A DNA stretch of 64,000 nucleotides from Pectinophora gossypiella (taxonomy: Eukaryota; Arthropoda; Insecta; Lepidoptera; Gelechiidae): NCBI RefSeq assembly GCF_024362695.1, contig NC_065407.1:9300001-9364000 (forward strand), written 5' to 3'. Position numbers and translations under genes: made by a program. The first letter of the stretch is position 1, and each line of letters starts with the position of its first letter. Below, piece after piece: positions 1 to 10,924 of this stretch. Under the pieces are notes generated by a model. That model had not been told where the DNA came from and did no database searches. It saw only the letters and a program-made list of their open reading frames with translations.

Positions 1-2267
1 ATTGCTTGATTCATCTTGTTGCTTTTTAGATGACTTCGAGTCACTTGCGTATTTAGGTACGATAGAGTTATCGTTAGTCATTAACCTAACCTAACTTAAT
101 TAGGAGTAAAGCCAGTTGTCCTGTGAGGCAATATTATTATGAATATATTATATATTACTTACAAGTAAGATTATGAAACTAAGGGTCTCATTTTTTGCTA
201 TTGAGTGTTACAATGTTATTTTAGATTTTACTGTAGAGTTTCATAACTTCTATTTTCGCTCGCCGAACCGCTATTCGCCTGCTGTAAAACAGTGCTGCAC
301 TAGCAACGGTTTGCTCACTACTTCGCTTTAATCAAACTTGCAATAACGCAGCGTTTTATTCCCGCTTCTGTTACGAGTTTCATAAAATGCTCTTTTGAAA
401 GATACCTAGTAAGAGAACAAAAAACTTCATGCGCCTTTTAAAATTAGACGGGAAGGAAACTGCTCAAAATTTTACAAAGAGGAAATATTTCGGCCGGGAC
501 GTTATTATTTGATTTTGAACCGTACCCTGTAGAAAGAAAATTCCGTTTAAATGAATTGCAATTATTATGATAGTAGGTGAACATACATATTACATACGTG
601 TCCGCTGACTTGAGATATAGTAACATACTATAGTATGTTATAGTATGTTGTTGATGTATACATCAATTATTGAGATCCATACTGAATTTTAATGTTACGT
701 AACAACATGACAAAAGGAAACTTGACGATGCCCCTCTGTCTGTCCATCTACTATCTTATCTGATAAATCTGGTTATTTTTGACACTTAGACCTACATTTA
801 TGCTATAGATATGATTTATACATAGGTATTATTACACCTTTCGCAATAAAGCGAATAATGGTTTCCCCTTTATTAACAAATATAAAAAATAAATATGTCA
901 AGACGTCTAATGTCTCTATTCCGATAGATGGCGAGTGTGTGTCTACGAGCATAGGATATATAACTAGGTAACTTGATAATAGGTGATATTAATTTAATTA
1001 GAAGACGAGGTCCTTGATAAACACGAACCACTTAACCTAACCTAAATATTAATACAATAATATCTATAGTTATAAGCGTCAATAACCGTATGAGAGGTTT
1101 GGTGTGGCATTCCAAGTGCTTTCTAGTGTTTGCATAACAATAAGTAAATATAGCCCTTGTAGTTATGGCAAGAGCAAAGAGTATGATACGAAAATATTTT
1201 TCAGAAATTCATGCAAACAGAAAATGTATTTATATATTAATTAAATATGCAGTTGAAATAGATATAGTGCGCAATTTTTCCGTACTCGGGTTTTACTTTT
1301 TAGATTTACCTACTTATATAATTTTGATAAAGGTAGTAGGTAAGTAGATGGTGAAACGGTATGCGAATCTCAGATGTCTAATATCTTTATTAATGGGTGA
1401 GAACTCAGAGCTGCTTATTTGTCCGGTTGGTATCTAAGTATTGTTTAATGCAAATCTTAAAGTACTTGTCTGAATGCTTTGGTTTGGAAAGGTAAACATA
1501 TCAGCTCGGAGGCTAGATACAATTTTGTTATTTTAGTAAGTTCTGAGTTTAAAAATAAAGAGCAACAGGCTTCTTATTATATCCTTCCAAGTAAATTCTA
1601 AGAAAGGCTAGTTGTAAAAAGGTTGGACCTAGAAGAAAATCCTCTGTTCTTGAGAACCGAGTGCGGCGTAAAATTTCGATTTATCACACAAGGGATCTTT
1701 GTCGTTTGAACTAGGTTAGTAGTACCTGCTCTCTATGAATAATAGTGCACTTTATGTGACAGTAGGGATTTCCAGAGAAATTCGCGTGAATAGTATTGTC
1801 CTAGTCATCAATTTTACGAGGACCCGTGACAGTTGCATTTTCGTGTGTAACAAATACTTGAGCGAGTTATATGGAGAGGTTCATGTTACAGTTGTCAAGT
1901 ATTGTACCCACGTCGGTTAGCAAGCTTTGTCCACCGCAAGGCTCCGTCTCTACAGAAAGGACTCTGGGGTAAAGGAGCTCAAAGTGTCCTTCAGAAGGGT
2001 GTCAAGTATCATAAATTTAATATTTGCACGTGTAATTTAATTCAAGGACGCTCATATATGTAATAATATCCCAAGACGCCGCTATTTTGACGTGTTGGAT
2101 GACGTTGTCACAACATAATATAATATCTATATTATTGGTAATAAAAAAGTGTCGTAGCTTTATTCCTTTTTATAAGGGTATACTGAGAGATATTTCCTAT
2201 CGGGGTGAGCAGAGCTACAAGAAGACGGTTTGTCCATACTTGTTGTTGACGTCATTAAATACCTAAT
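1..2267. other. Gene-free AT-rich flank
   Basis: I see no recognisable gene here. The open frames are about 60 codons long, show no family motif and match chance expectation in AT-rich DNA. Two short runs resembling the insect telomere repeat (CCTAA units near 82-97 and 1033-1044) are only two or three units long. A short stretch near 2160-2215 faintly resembles the 3' end of the LINE described at 9440-9712. Confidence 0.5.
621..640. repeat. Perfect 20-bp palindrome
   Basis: The sequence taacatactatagtatgtta is its own reverse complement. It is followed by another copy of the half-site tagtatgtt. No surrounding element was recognised, so this may be a chance cruciform-prone site in AT-rich DNA. 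Confidence 0.7.
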
Positions 2268-2275
2268 GTATAAGC

Positions 2276-2813
2276 CAGGGATGGCCAACAGGTCGATCGC
2301 GATCGACCGGTCGATCGCGACTGTTAGATCGGTCGATCGTGGCAAGGCAAAAAATATAAATACGTAAATCAGACTGTCCCACGTAATCACCTACTGCTTG
2401 ACGCATCATCTTGTATAATTTTTCAATCGTATTTATCCTCTATTTTACGCAGCATAGTCTTTTGTTTTCGGCTCGCGATGACCAATAAGCAGGAAGCGTG
2501 TGGGACGCGGGGGAGGGACGGGAGGGTTTCAGTCAGTTAGTTGACTGACAGTTGACGACAGAGACTACCGGGGTTACGACGTTTCAACGATTATCGATGT
2601 AAATCACGATTAGACTTTCTATTAGGCACGCCTCATAATTGTAATTTTCACACTTATGTTTTTTCTCTTAATAAAATAAAAAATGCTACATGATTGTGTG
2701 CTCAACTATGCTGTTTCAATTAAGATTCTAGAGGTAGGTATGTAATTGGTAGATCGCGCAGGGTCTCGTTATTGAACAAGAGATCTTGGGTCCAATCAAG
2801 TTGGCTACCCCTG
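2276..2813. mobile_element. Non-autonomous hAT-type transposon (MITE)
   Basis: The 538-bp element begins with cagggatggccaac, and its right end, read in reverse complement, begins caggggtagccaac: imperfect 14-bp terminal inverted repeats of the CAGGGGT-GCCAAC type seen in Charlie/Buster-like hAT elements. An exact 8-bp direct repeat, gtataagc, flanks it at 2268-2275 and 2814-2821, the target-duplication length expected of hAT. Just inside the left end is a dense run of GATCG palindromes (2293-2340). There is no transposase frame, so any movement needed an enzyme from elsewhere. TIR and TSD are seen directly; the superfamily follows from both. Confidence 0.9.
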
Positions 2814-2821
2814 GTATAAGC

Positions 2822-3553
2822 GGTTATAATACGTGCAGTTGTTCATAATGACTTTAAAGTAAAGACAACTGCAAGTGCAGTAAGTCAAGTTATGTTTCCC
2901 GCATGATCCGTTAACAGTTTGGCAACCACGTTGCGAGAGGAATTCATGCCCACTGTAGCATCGAAGTTTGTGTCCAACTGTGCATGTCTTGCCCACTATG
3001 TGCACCTGCCCGTACTTATATCAGGTTTATCGAACAGTATCTTAACGGATACCCAACGTAAGTAAATATAAAAAACTTAAAAAATATATTTTTATTATTC
3101 CAGTGTTGAAAGGATATCAATTATAGGTAATAATGTTAAATTATATTCATATTTTTTGACTAACTTAGGATCCTTTATCAATATACCCGTCCGTGTGTTC
3201 CCACGGATCGATCATCATTCTGTGAAAATATAAAAGTATTGATTTTCCTCTCAATTCCACGCATTTTCGGTCCGTTGCACCTTTTAGAGTGCAATAAAAA
3301 TAATCTTCTTTGTTCAGCGGTCCGGCAGAGTGCAGACGGGCCCGTGATAACAATAGCGCTCCCTGTTGCAACACACCCTGTTATTCCAATCTGAAACTGA
3401 TACGTTGAATCCATACATTTTAATAGAGTTCCCATACAACACAATAAAGCCTATTTGGTTCGCAATCATTTTATCTGAGCCTGTTGATATTTTCATAGCA
3501 GAAACATAAAACGTTCTTGTGATGGTTATTGCTTTGTACTAGTTCGCAGATGA
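2822..3553. other. Unassigned stretch
   Basis: No mobile-element signature was recognised. Between 3165 and 3496 three minus-strand frames overlap and all stay open for 60-88 codons, but none contains a motif I can place. I treat this as composition, not a gene. Confidence 0.4.
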
Positions 3554-3581
3554 ATTCCGTAGTCGGGTTTTAGTTTTCAAA

Positions 3582-3811
3582 CTACGGAAAAATCAAAAAA
3601 GTATGAAACAAGAAAATATTCTCTTCTATTCTCTAAAATTCTTCCGAATAGGGATGTTTAGCAGATAGCCGTGGCCGCAAAATTTTAGGACAGATTGGCA
3701 TTCGATCACGTCTATCTGCTAAACATCACTATTCGGAAGAATTTCAGAGAATAGAAGAGAATAATAATATTATCTTGTTTTATACTTATTACAGCGTGAT
3801 TTTTCCGTAGT
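3582..3811. mobile_element. Palindromic MITE-like element
   Basis: The outer inverted repeat is ctacggaaaaatc at the left and gatttttccgtag at the right. A second long arm pair lies inside: about 3616-3672 pairs with about 3710-3762 (both include tctgctaaacat, or its complement, and the tattcggaagaatt block). A 20-bp direct repeat, tcgggttttagttttcaaac, lies just outside both ends (about 3560 and 3812). It could be a very long target duplication, but is more likely part of the larger repeat at 3708-4178. Confidence 0.7.
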
Positions 3812-4178
3812 CGGGTTTTAGTTTTCAAACTTATATTTTTATTTATATTATTTTGGAGTATTTAAGATAATGTCATTCCATTGTGTATTTTTGTAATATT
3901 TGGAGATAAAATCTACGCGGAACATGTCTGGGCAGTTGTTGACACGGCAACGTTAATTTCGACTCCATACAAGCAAACCCGCAAGTAAAACACATATGTG
4001 TAATATGCAAATAAAAATAGCCCTTTTATTTGATACCCAACACCACATTGTATGAAAAATTTGTTATTCGTCCTCTCTACTCTCTCTCTCGAGTGCTCTA
4101 CATTGAATTTTGTGTGACGTCACATAGAATATAACCACCGAACAATTAAGACGCTTCTAGTGACACCTCATTTGTTAA
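3708..4178 (+). repeat. Dispersed repeat family R1, copy 1
   Basis: This block aligns over its whole length, with indels, to the reverse complement of 37428-37833. Shared blocks in order are taaacatcactatt, gatttttccgtagt, tttggagataaaa, aaacccgcaa, gatacccaaca, gtgacgtcac, tataaccaccg, aagacgcttctagt and cacctcatttgttaaa. There is no coding frame. The palindromic element at 3582-3811 overlaps its left part. It is probably a degenerate DNA transposon; its class was not determined. Confidence 0.75.
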
Positions 4179-4179
4179 A

Positions 4180-5093
4180 TTATGACCAGTGGTTTAGCAG
4201 TTAGGTAGTAACAGACGTGCACACATAAATAGCGGTTAAACACGTAACCCTCCTTTTTGCTTCGTCGCCGTCGGGTAAAAATAGGCAGTGAACGCTGCTT
4301 GAGTTCTGTTAAAATGGTTGGGAATTAACGGACTCTGCACTTGGTTCTAAATTCGTTCCACTGAAATTATCCCGGTTGGAATAAGAAGTTTTGCTTTATT
4401 TCTGTTTACTCGATGTTTTTGTGAGACGTGTTTTGATCCTTTTTCCGAGAATAGCTCGGTGTTGGAGTTCAGCTATTACAGGAAGGTGTGAGAGGCAATT
4501 AAATAAAGGTACTTATGCTTAATCTGGACTCGAGTGTTGTGTATTTTATTGTGCTGCATAGCTCTAGGAAAGAGCACGGAAGGTCACGAATTATAATACT
4601 TTTTTATTTCGTGACGCGCCAATTCAAAGCAATCAATATGTTTGCCAAGTATATCCCGTGAGAGTAGGTAGACAAAAAGCTATTGGACTGGGTCAAACAT
4701 AAATAATAACATGCTAATCTAGAAATAGAAGCAAGTACAATATAACCAAAAATTAATCTCATTTTATTTTTTGGACTTATTTTTGAATTTTATTTATAAT
4801 AAGTAACAATGAGAACGACGTTTGACCGCTTGTATTTACATACAAACTCCATAGAAAACTGTTGTTTTGATGCTTCTTAAAAAGTATTTTATTTGACTAG
4901 GTTGTCAAGTAGCCTAATATGAACGTAGATACGCGTCACCATCATCATAGATCATATGCGTGAGGGCAGCCCAGGGCACCTGTGAACAATCAAGCATGTT
5001 CTCTTAAAAAAATTACTTTGCCACATCCCTCAGTGGTCATCATTTCTAAAGTCAAGAAGAGAATGCAGCCTACGAGGCAAATCTCCATAATTT
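4180..5093. other. Unassigned stretch
   Basis: No gene or element was recognised. AT-rich, with no long open frame and no clear inverted repeat. Confidence 0.4.
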
Positions 5094-5270
5094 AACATTC
5101 CTGAGAAATGCATTATCGAAGGTATGTGCCCTAACCTGTATTGGGCTGGTTTTACATTCGCGGGTTGGAAGGACAGACAGACAGTCGCTTCTGAAAAAAC
5201 CGGACCTGTCAAATGTTCAGGTTTGGTAAGCGGACCCTGTGAAAAACGGGGTAATGCTAGAGAAATGATA
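5094..5270 (+). mobile_element. SINE family M, 5'-truncated
   Basis: This is a body and 3'-end copy of the tRNA-headed SINE whose full copy is at 48637-48986. Shared blocks include cctgagaaatgcatt, tgggctggtttt, gggttggaag, cagtcgcttctg, ccggacctgtcaaat and cctgtgaaaaacggg, ending in gataatgctaga-gatga. The tRNA-like head is missing, as expected for 5'-truncated retroposition. Confidence 0.8.
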
Positions 5271-5458
5271 AATCTTACACATAATCTTCGTCATTGAAGC
5301 ATATCTTAGCTTCTAGGAAGCTATTTTATTTGTCCGGTCTTTTTCATTACAATATAACAAAGCAGCTTATACCACTCTGACGCTTCACTGCTGGGCACAG
5401 CTGCTCTTATTGGTTCCCATTCCCACCCTCGCCGGACTGGATATGGTACGGAGCATAA

Positions 5459-5960
5459 CGAGGGTTGAAAGGCAAATGGGTTTAAGCGACATTTTGGGCG
5501 AAATTGACTTATATATATATTCGGAATCAGCGATTTTTTCCGCGTCGACTGATCTTGGTTTCAGATCAATCGAAGCTACTTTTTGGCGCTTCAACCAATT
5601 AGCACTTTGGGTACATTTTTAAAAACCCGTGTTTTAACCGACAAAAAAATGCACAAAATTCTGGGCGGGTGGCATATCAGTCGTATTCCGGGATATGAGT
5701 CGGTCACATAAGCTGTTATGTCTTTTCATTTTCATGATTCGAAGTCTGTTAAAGCGTTTTCCCTGACAGTGTTTTGTTATAGATAAGTCGGTTAAATCAT
5801 TTGTCCTTAGACGAAACGAAAATAGATTTGGCGCTTAAATCTTTTTGCTTTAATCTAGATTTTATAAATATTGTCGCTTCAACCGTTTTGCCTTCGACAG
5901 TTTAAAAGTAAAATTGGCACTTGAACTGTTTTGCCTTTACCGAAAATATTCATAGAATTT
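5459..5960 (+). repeat. Left cluster of a degenerate motif
   Basis: A motif of about 28 bp, roughly GTCGCTTAAACC-TTTTGCC followed by TT--AC, recurs at about 5586, 5790, 5831, 5876 and 5917 on the plus strand. A particularly clean copy lies in reverse orientation at 5459-5496. That 38-bp copy is an exact reverse complement of 9317-9354. The cluster resumes at 8.9-9.35 kb, on the far side of the LINE remnant. Confidence 0.65.
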
Positions 5961-6489
5961 GACTTCAGCTATTTATGCTACATTTTTTTAAATTTTTTGT
6001 CGTATAAAACAACTATCATTTTCTTTTGAAAGGACTTAAAACGTTTTTCCAAAACAAAAAAGAAATAATGTTAACATTTCAGTCATCGCAATTTTGTATG
6101 AAACCTTGTGCCCGCATCACTTCAACATATCAAAATAAGTATGGGCAGGTCCTGGTTGGGCGGTTCACACAGCTAAAAATTACGATTGGGAAGACCGGGA
6201 GTGTGCGTGTCATCATGTCACCCAAGCCGTATCCGTTGATGGTGACTTCTATTTGTGTCTATCCCAAGTCGTTGTTGTGGTACACTTTGACGTGGCTAGC
6301 GGAACTGAACTTCGAATTGAAGATCTGGTCACATGGCATAGAATCAAGCTGGCCAGCCGAGTTTACCGTGTAATTGTAGGAAGGTTTCCGTTGAGTTTTC
6401 CGTATTTGGCGTCTTGGACTAAGATTTTCGAGGACTATATCACGCGCTATTCCAGGTTCAGACACACTCATCCCAACTATCAGTTGGCA

Positions 6490-8075
6490 TGTTGAAAGCC
6501 ACATGGTTGCGCTTGAGTACGTCTTTGTACCGCAGGTATTGTCCACCTTGTTTACAGTTCCTTCTAGACACCTCGAAATAGAAAACCTTTCTGTCATCCA
6601 TTCGTATGACGTGACCGCACCATCGTAGGTGATGTTTTATGATGAGAGCTTCTATTCCGAATATGCCAGAACGACGTAATACTTCTGTTATTGGAAAACC
6701 ATCTTGCCGCTTTATGCGAAGGATGGACCTTAGACATTTAAAGTGTTACGTATCAAGTACGCCGCTGAGAATTTGTACACTAATATTTTAAGTTTTCCAA
6801 AGGCTGCCACCGCACCTGTTATCCGGGCTGGCAACTCCGATGGCTTTGGAGTCATTTCATAATTGAGAACCCAAATATTTTAATTTTGAAACTTCCTCCA
6901 GCTCAGCGCCCTTTAAAGCAACATTGGATGAAGCTACATCCCCGGAGCATCCTCTGGATGGTTATTTTAAAAGGGTTTTGCACAAAACTATAAATATTCT
7001 GGTGTGTGACTTAATTGAATCGGCCATTCCTCGGCAAGTTTGGTTAACTGACGCATAGATGTGAGACGTGAGAGATCAAAAATGATCTTATTCATTTTAG
7101 CCTTAATTTCAATTAAGCTATAAATAACAATTCCACAGAGTATCCCACTTATGATATATCACTTATGAATAGACTAGGAACCATGGCTCCATGTGTTATG
7201 ACATAGCCTTGTTTCGCGCCGTAGGTAACGACGCATAGCTGTGAAAAGTTACTTCTAAATCAAACTGTCGTCATCATGTCGTCATGATATTGTCGTATCA
7301 GGATAAGTCATAACTTTTCACGACAATCTGTTTTCTTTAGAGCAATCCACAAGCCGCGTGAAGCCTCACGCAGCAGATAACAAAGGCCGATGTTGTTCAA
7401 GCCTTTCGGCCTAAATCTGTTTAATAACAAAACCGTACCCCCATATCTCTGTCCGGACAAAATCATCATTGGGTTTCCGGAAGTACCTTTTCTGCATCAC
7501 GGGATAGAATAACGTTAAGGCTAATATCTTAATATCGATCGCCATCGACTCGCAAAGAGGAAGAAGGCTAAAATCATTCCAGCAGCTGACTCCCATATCT
7601 TCAGGATGAGTTTGTATAACCAGTTATTAATGTGTAGGCATATTATACAGTTCAGATGGTATTTTTGATGTGTTGGTATTCGTCATCCTTCTTAGCGCGG
7701 TAAGAAGTTCTTCAAAGGTCGGGGGTGCCGCTAGATCTTAAGCGAAACCCCCGACCTTGTTGTAACAAACTCGACCGATATGTTGTAACAAACAAGTCAC
7801 TGGTATTACTATTGGGATTTAAGACATCGTTAAAATGTGTCCAAAGCGCTGCTAATAAGTCTTTCTGATCAGTGAGGCGTTGGGTCTTTTCCTTGTTGTA
7901 GATTGAAACTCTCTTCAAAGTTTGTGGCCGAAAACAGTCTTGAAGCTGTCGCAAATCTACCGGAACTGGATTGATAGGAATCAGCATAGAGCTGAATTTC
8001 ACAAGCTTATTCCACCTGGCATTTGTTTTTGAGACATATGGTGACAGAAAAGCCCGCCTGTAGTTCCCCACGAGC
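6490..8075 (-). pseudogene. Degraded LINE reverse transcriptase remnant
   Basis: Three blocks occur in correct order on the minus strand. At 8071-7712 an open frame of 119 codons carries the endonuclease-to-RT linker pattern (RLTDQKDLLAALWTHFNDVLN, the lltDk--il-rW-eHF-svLN signature). At about 6930-6830 is SSNVALKGAELEEVSKLKY followed by LGS, the conserved YLGS block downstream of the RT palm. At about 6600-6490 is RMDDRK followed by QYLRYKDVLKRN, matching LINE C-terminal regions. The catalytic FADD region expected between about 7050 and 7200 is not recognisable, and stops and frameshifts separate the blocks. This is an old, inactive non-LTR copy. Endonuclease-derived sequence may extend to about 8280, which I cannot prove. 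The enclosing repeat cluster suggests it inserted into a tandem array. Confidence 0.75.
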
Positions 8076-8915
8076 TGATTTTCATGTTAGAACCATCGCA
8101 CCAATCTTAGTTTTGCGATCTGGTTTACCAACCAATAACTTCGGTAGAGCAGAGCACAGCTATAAAAATGCTCGGCAAAGGAACACCATCCATTTATTAT
8201 TATTATCATCTATATTATCTCATCGACAGATATTATGTGTCTGCTGCGATGTCCGACGTATGTCGGCTTTAAAAGCATGATCGAGTTCTGTTATTATTGT
8301 ATGTTAACTTCGACGGTATCTTATGGCCAGCTCGAAGTGGAGGTCTTAGGCGCAAATGTAACAGAAATTTTGATCAAACAAGTCGCTGATCTATCCACCC
8401 CTGGCCGCCTCTTAATATGAGAGCAATCAGTACTTCTCTGCAGTCTGTCCTAGTACCGCGTACCATCTAGTAGGAGCCAGTGCTTGGAACTTGCATCCAG
8501 ACACGTGGTCTTAAATTTTTCAGTAAATCGGAAACAGGTTGTGATAGTGAGATTAAACTCGGCACAGAGTATAAGCATATTAAGACTTTTTCAAAGCTAT
8601 TTGTTTCTTTTATTGCCCGCATTCAGTTGGTGACAGTCATCTGTCATCCGCCATCATACGCTGTTTACCGTATACTTAAAAAGTCGAATTAAGCATGTGT
8701 AACAATCTTTATGGTTATATTCTAGATCCTGTTTCTTAATGGAATCGATTTACTCATTATATCCGCCGTGATTTTTCCTAATATTGTAAGGTATAAATAT
8801 CTGTAAATGCCTTGCCCGACTAAAATCTCTCCCAGGAAAAACGGCTTAAGGACCGACTTTATTTCCGATCTTACTAATATTTGGATTTCATACAATTGAA
8901 ATTAGTAGCGGATGG

Positions 8916-9354
8916 TCACTTAAGATATTTTCCTTCCCTGTCATATAACCTTTTATGGAGGTTAAGCTGATTTGCCTCTAGTCTTCTTTTTTTAAGAAGT
9001 CGTTTAACTCATTTAGCTTTAGTCAAACTAATAAGTGAGAGGTCTCTTAAAGCATTTTGCTTGTAGCTAATATTTGGCTCTAGTGGATATCAACCGTTTT
9101 TCCTTCAACTGTAATTTAGTTCAATTGAGGCATTTTGTATTAAGCGACTTCTAAAATCTATAACTGATGTGTTTTTCGAACCAAATAAATACAGAATTGG
9201 GCAACGTTTAATTTAAAATAATTCTTAGCATTTTGAACACTTTTGATTCAGGAGTTTTTTTTATATGAATTTTTTTCGAAAAAATAAAACTTTAAATGGC
9301 TCTCCTGTAAAGTTCACAAAATGTCGCTTAAACCCATTTGCCTTTCAACCCTCG
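8916..9354 (+). repeat. Right cluster of the degenerate motif
   Basis: Copies of the motif at 5459-5960 recur at about 8916, 8957, 8998, 9040, 9085 and 9317, all on the plus strand. Each carries a TTAA or TCAA core followed 4-6 bp later by ATTTTGCCTT or a close variant. The 9317-9354 copy matches the left cluster exactly over 38 bp. No coding sequence is evident. Confidence 0.6.
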
Positions 9355-9439
9355 ATAAATACCATAAAACGTAAAAATTTTTTAGCACTAATTTTAGATA
9401 TAGTGACTAAAATTGAGAAGGGAATGGAAGTTAGCTTGG

Positions 9440-9712
9440 ACACAGAGAACGGATGAAGGACAATAGGATTACGAAAGCAGTAGATAAACCGAAGGTTGGT
9501 GGTAGGGCTGGCAGAGGAAGACCTACGTACATTGACCAAATTGGAGATGTCTTTAGAAAAGATTCAATAAGATCTGCTCTGAATCGCGTGCGTGTATGAA
9601 ACGATTGATGAATGTGGAGGAAGCAAGAGAAGTATGCGAAATAAGCAAATGAAATTCCATAGTCTCTGTTTACCTCGGTGGGAAATAGGCGTGAGTTTAT
9701 GTATGTATGTAT
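9440..9712 (+). mobile_element. LINE family C, C-terminal and 3' end
   Basis: The plus strand encodes a broken C-terminal peptide with GRAGRGRPTYIDQIGDV, then, after a stop and shift, RLMNVEEAREVCE and a degraded SIVSVYLGGK. The same peptide is better preserved on the minus strand at 43.86-43.77 kb (MNVEEAREVCQDRSKWNTIV). It ends in gcgtgagtttatgtatgtat, that is a (TATG)n tail. This is the tail of an endonuclease/RT-type LINE, 5'-truncated. Other fragments are at 18020-18210, 23440-23515, 43770-43890 and 59262-59402. Confidence 0.8.
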
Positions 9713-9777
9713 ACTATTACCATAAGTACCGAAAGATCTATACCCTGCCACATATAACATAACGTAAGCTCCCGAAT

Positions 9778-9998
9778 ATGTCCCAATTGGGGTGGTCAGA
9801 GGTACATCTATCGCAACATGAACTCACTACCCACACTCCACTGATCTTTTACCCTACCACGCCGTACAAATTCTTGGTTTGTCTGAAAACATCTAGTCCG
9901 GAAATAACTACTAATTAAGAGAAAGTTGTTTCCAAAATAAACCCGAACCGGGTATCGAACCCTAGACCTTCGGTTTGGTGGTGTTAATGTCTAGCTCT
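9778..9998 (-). mobile_element. SINE family D, diverged copy
   Basis: The minus strand shows a tRNA-like promoter region (reverse complement of cgaaccgggtatcgaaccct) followed by a body ending in the family signature tgtacctctga-c-ccccaattgggaca. It is more diverged than the copy at 10343-10600. Confidence 0.65.
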
Positions 9999-10227
9999 TT
10001 TCTTCATTATTTATTTACCGAACTCACCTACAATTCATTTGACTCCTTTGTCAAATGACTATGATTTGACTCTGTAAACGACAGTTGGATAAAAGCAAAA
10101 TGGTTTCTGTGAATTTTGTTTTGTGAATCGTGAACTAGATTCTGATTTTACATAAAACGAAATGAAATTGACAATTTATGCTTTGTTGTTCGTAATTGCT
10201 TTATCTGATACAAATACGTATGATACA

Positions 10228-10341
10228 ATTTTTAAGAAAATCTAAAGCCATGCGCAGTGGTTTTTCTTGTAGCTTCTTTTCCTCAGATATACAGGTTGTG
10301 AGAAGCTGCAATAGTTTTAGGCGGATGAGACGTTCGTTATA
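10228..10341 (+). mobile_element. LINE family J 3' UTR fragment
   Basis: It matches the better-preserved 3' UTR at 44248-44417: ttttcttgtagcttctttt, ggttgtgagaagctgca, ttaggcggatgagacgttcg. The match stops at 10341, where SINE D sequence begins, so this copy is cut by the neighbouring insertion or was truncated before it. Confidence 0.8.
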
Positions 10342-10342
10342 C

Positions 10343-10600
10343 TATATCCCAATTGGAGTATTCAGAGGTACATCCATTGCAAGATGGACTAAGTAACCAC
10401 ACCTCACCGAGCTTTCTGTTAGGCCTACGTGATAGGTGATGAGTCGTATCGCCGTCTATAATGGTCGAGCCAACCGTGTTAGTGAAAACTGCAATTAAGA
10501 TAAATTAATAACTTATTGGTGCAAATCCGCTACCGGGGTTCAAACCCGCGCTCTCCGATTAAGAAGGAAGCCGGTGTGCCACAGGACCACAGTGACTATT
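10343..10600 (-). mobile_element. SINE family D (tRNA-headed)
   Basis: Read on the minus strand it starts with a tRNA-like head (gtggtcctgtggcacaccgg, later gggtttgaacccc as B box), followed by a body with ataagttatt and a 3' end ggatgtacctctgaatactc then caattgggata. The head-body-tail order and internal pol III boxes identify a tRNA-derived SINE. Other copies or pieces: 9778-9998, 22783-23022, 22288-22345, 23345-23400, 30735-30830, 32160-32250 and 44418-44485. Confidence 0.8.
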
Positions 10601-10618
10601 TAATGTAATTAACTTTTT

Positions 10619-10924
10619 AAATGAGGATGAGGAGATCCACAGGAGAACTAAAGTCACCGACATAGCTCGGAGAATTGCAAAGCTGAAGTGGCAGTGGGCA
10701 GGACACAGCGAGAAGAACCGATGGCCGATGGGGCGGAAAGGTTCTAGAATGGCGACCACGTGTGGGACGACGCTCAGTGGGTAGGCCCGCTACAAGGTGG
10801 ACCGACGATCTGGTGAAGGTCGCGGGAAGCCGCTGGATGCGGGCAGCGCAGGACCGATCGTCGTGGAGATCCTTGGGGGAGGCCTATGCCCAACAGTGGG
10901 CGTCGTACGGCTGATGATGATGAA
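10619..10924 (+). pseudogene. RTE-type LINE, family 2, C-terminal fragment
   Basis: The first half reads TKVTDIARRIAKLKWQWAGH and the second half, in a shifted frame, reads KVLEWRPRVGRRSVGRPAT, then RWTDDL, then RWMRAAQDRSSWRSLGEAYA and QQW. This is the familiar C-terminal end of lepidopteran endonuclease/reverse transcriptase LINEs. The frame changes near 10740. The coding end runs directly into ggcctatgcccaacagtggg and a GATGATGATGA tail, the compact RTE-style 3' terminus. The copy is 5'-truncated with no RT catalytic core. Its last ~45 bp resembles the 3' ends of the SINEs at 26149-26431 and 45835-46170. Confidence 0.85.

Noticed and set aside
82..97. Interstitial telomere repeat
   Set aside because: Only two or three CCTAA units here and at 1033-1044; too short to mean anything in AT-rich DNA.
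3165..3496. Three overlapping minus-strand open frames
   Set aside because: No domain, no codon signal preferring one frame, and no splice or polyadenylation context I could defend.
6026..6373. 115-codon plus-strand frame
   Set aside because: No recognisable domain; overlaps the edge of the minus-strand LINE remnant and competes with frames on both strands.
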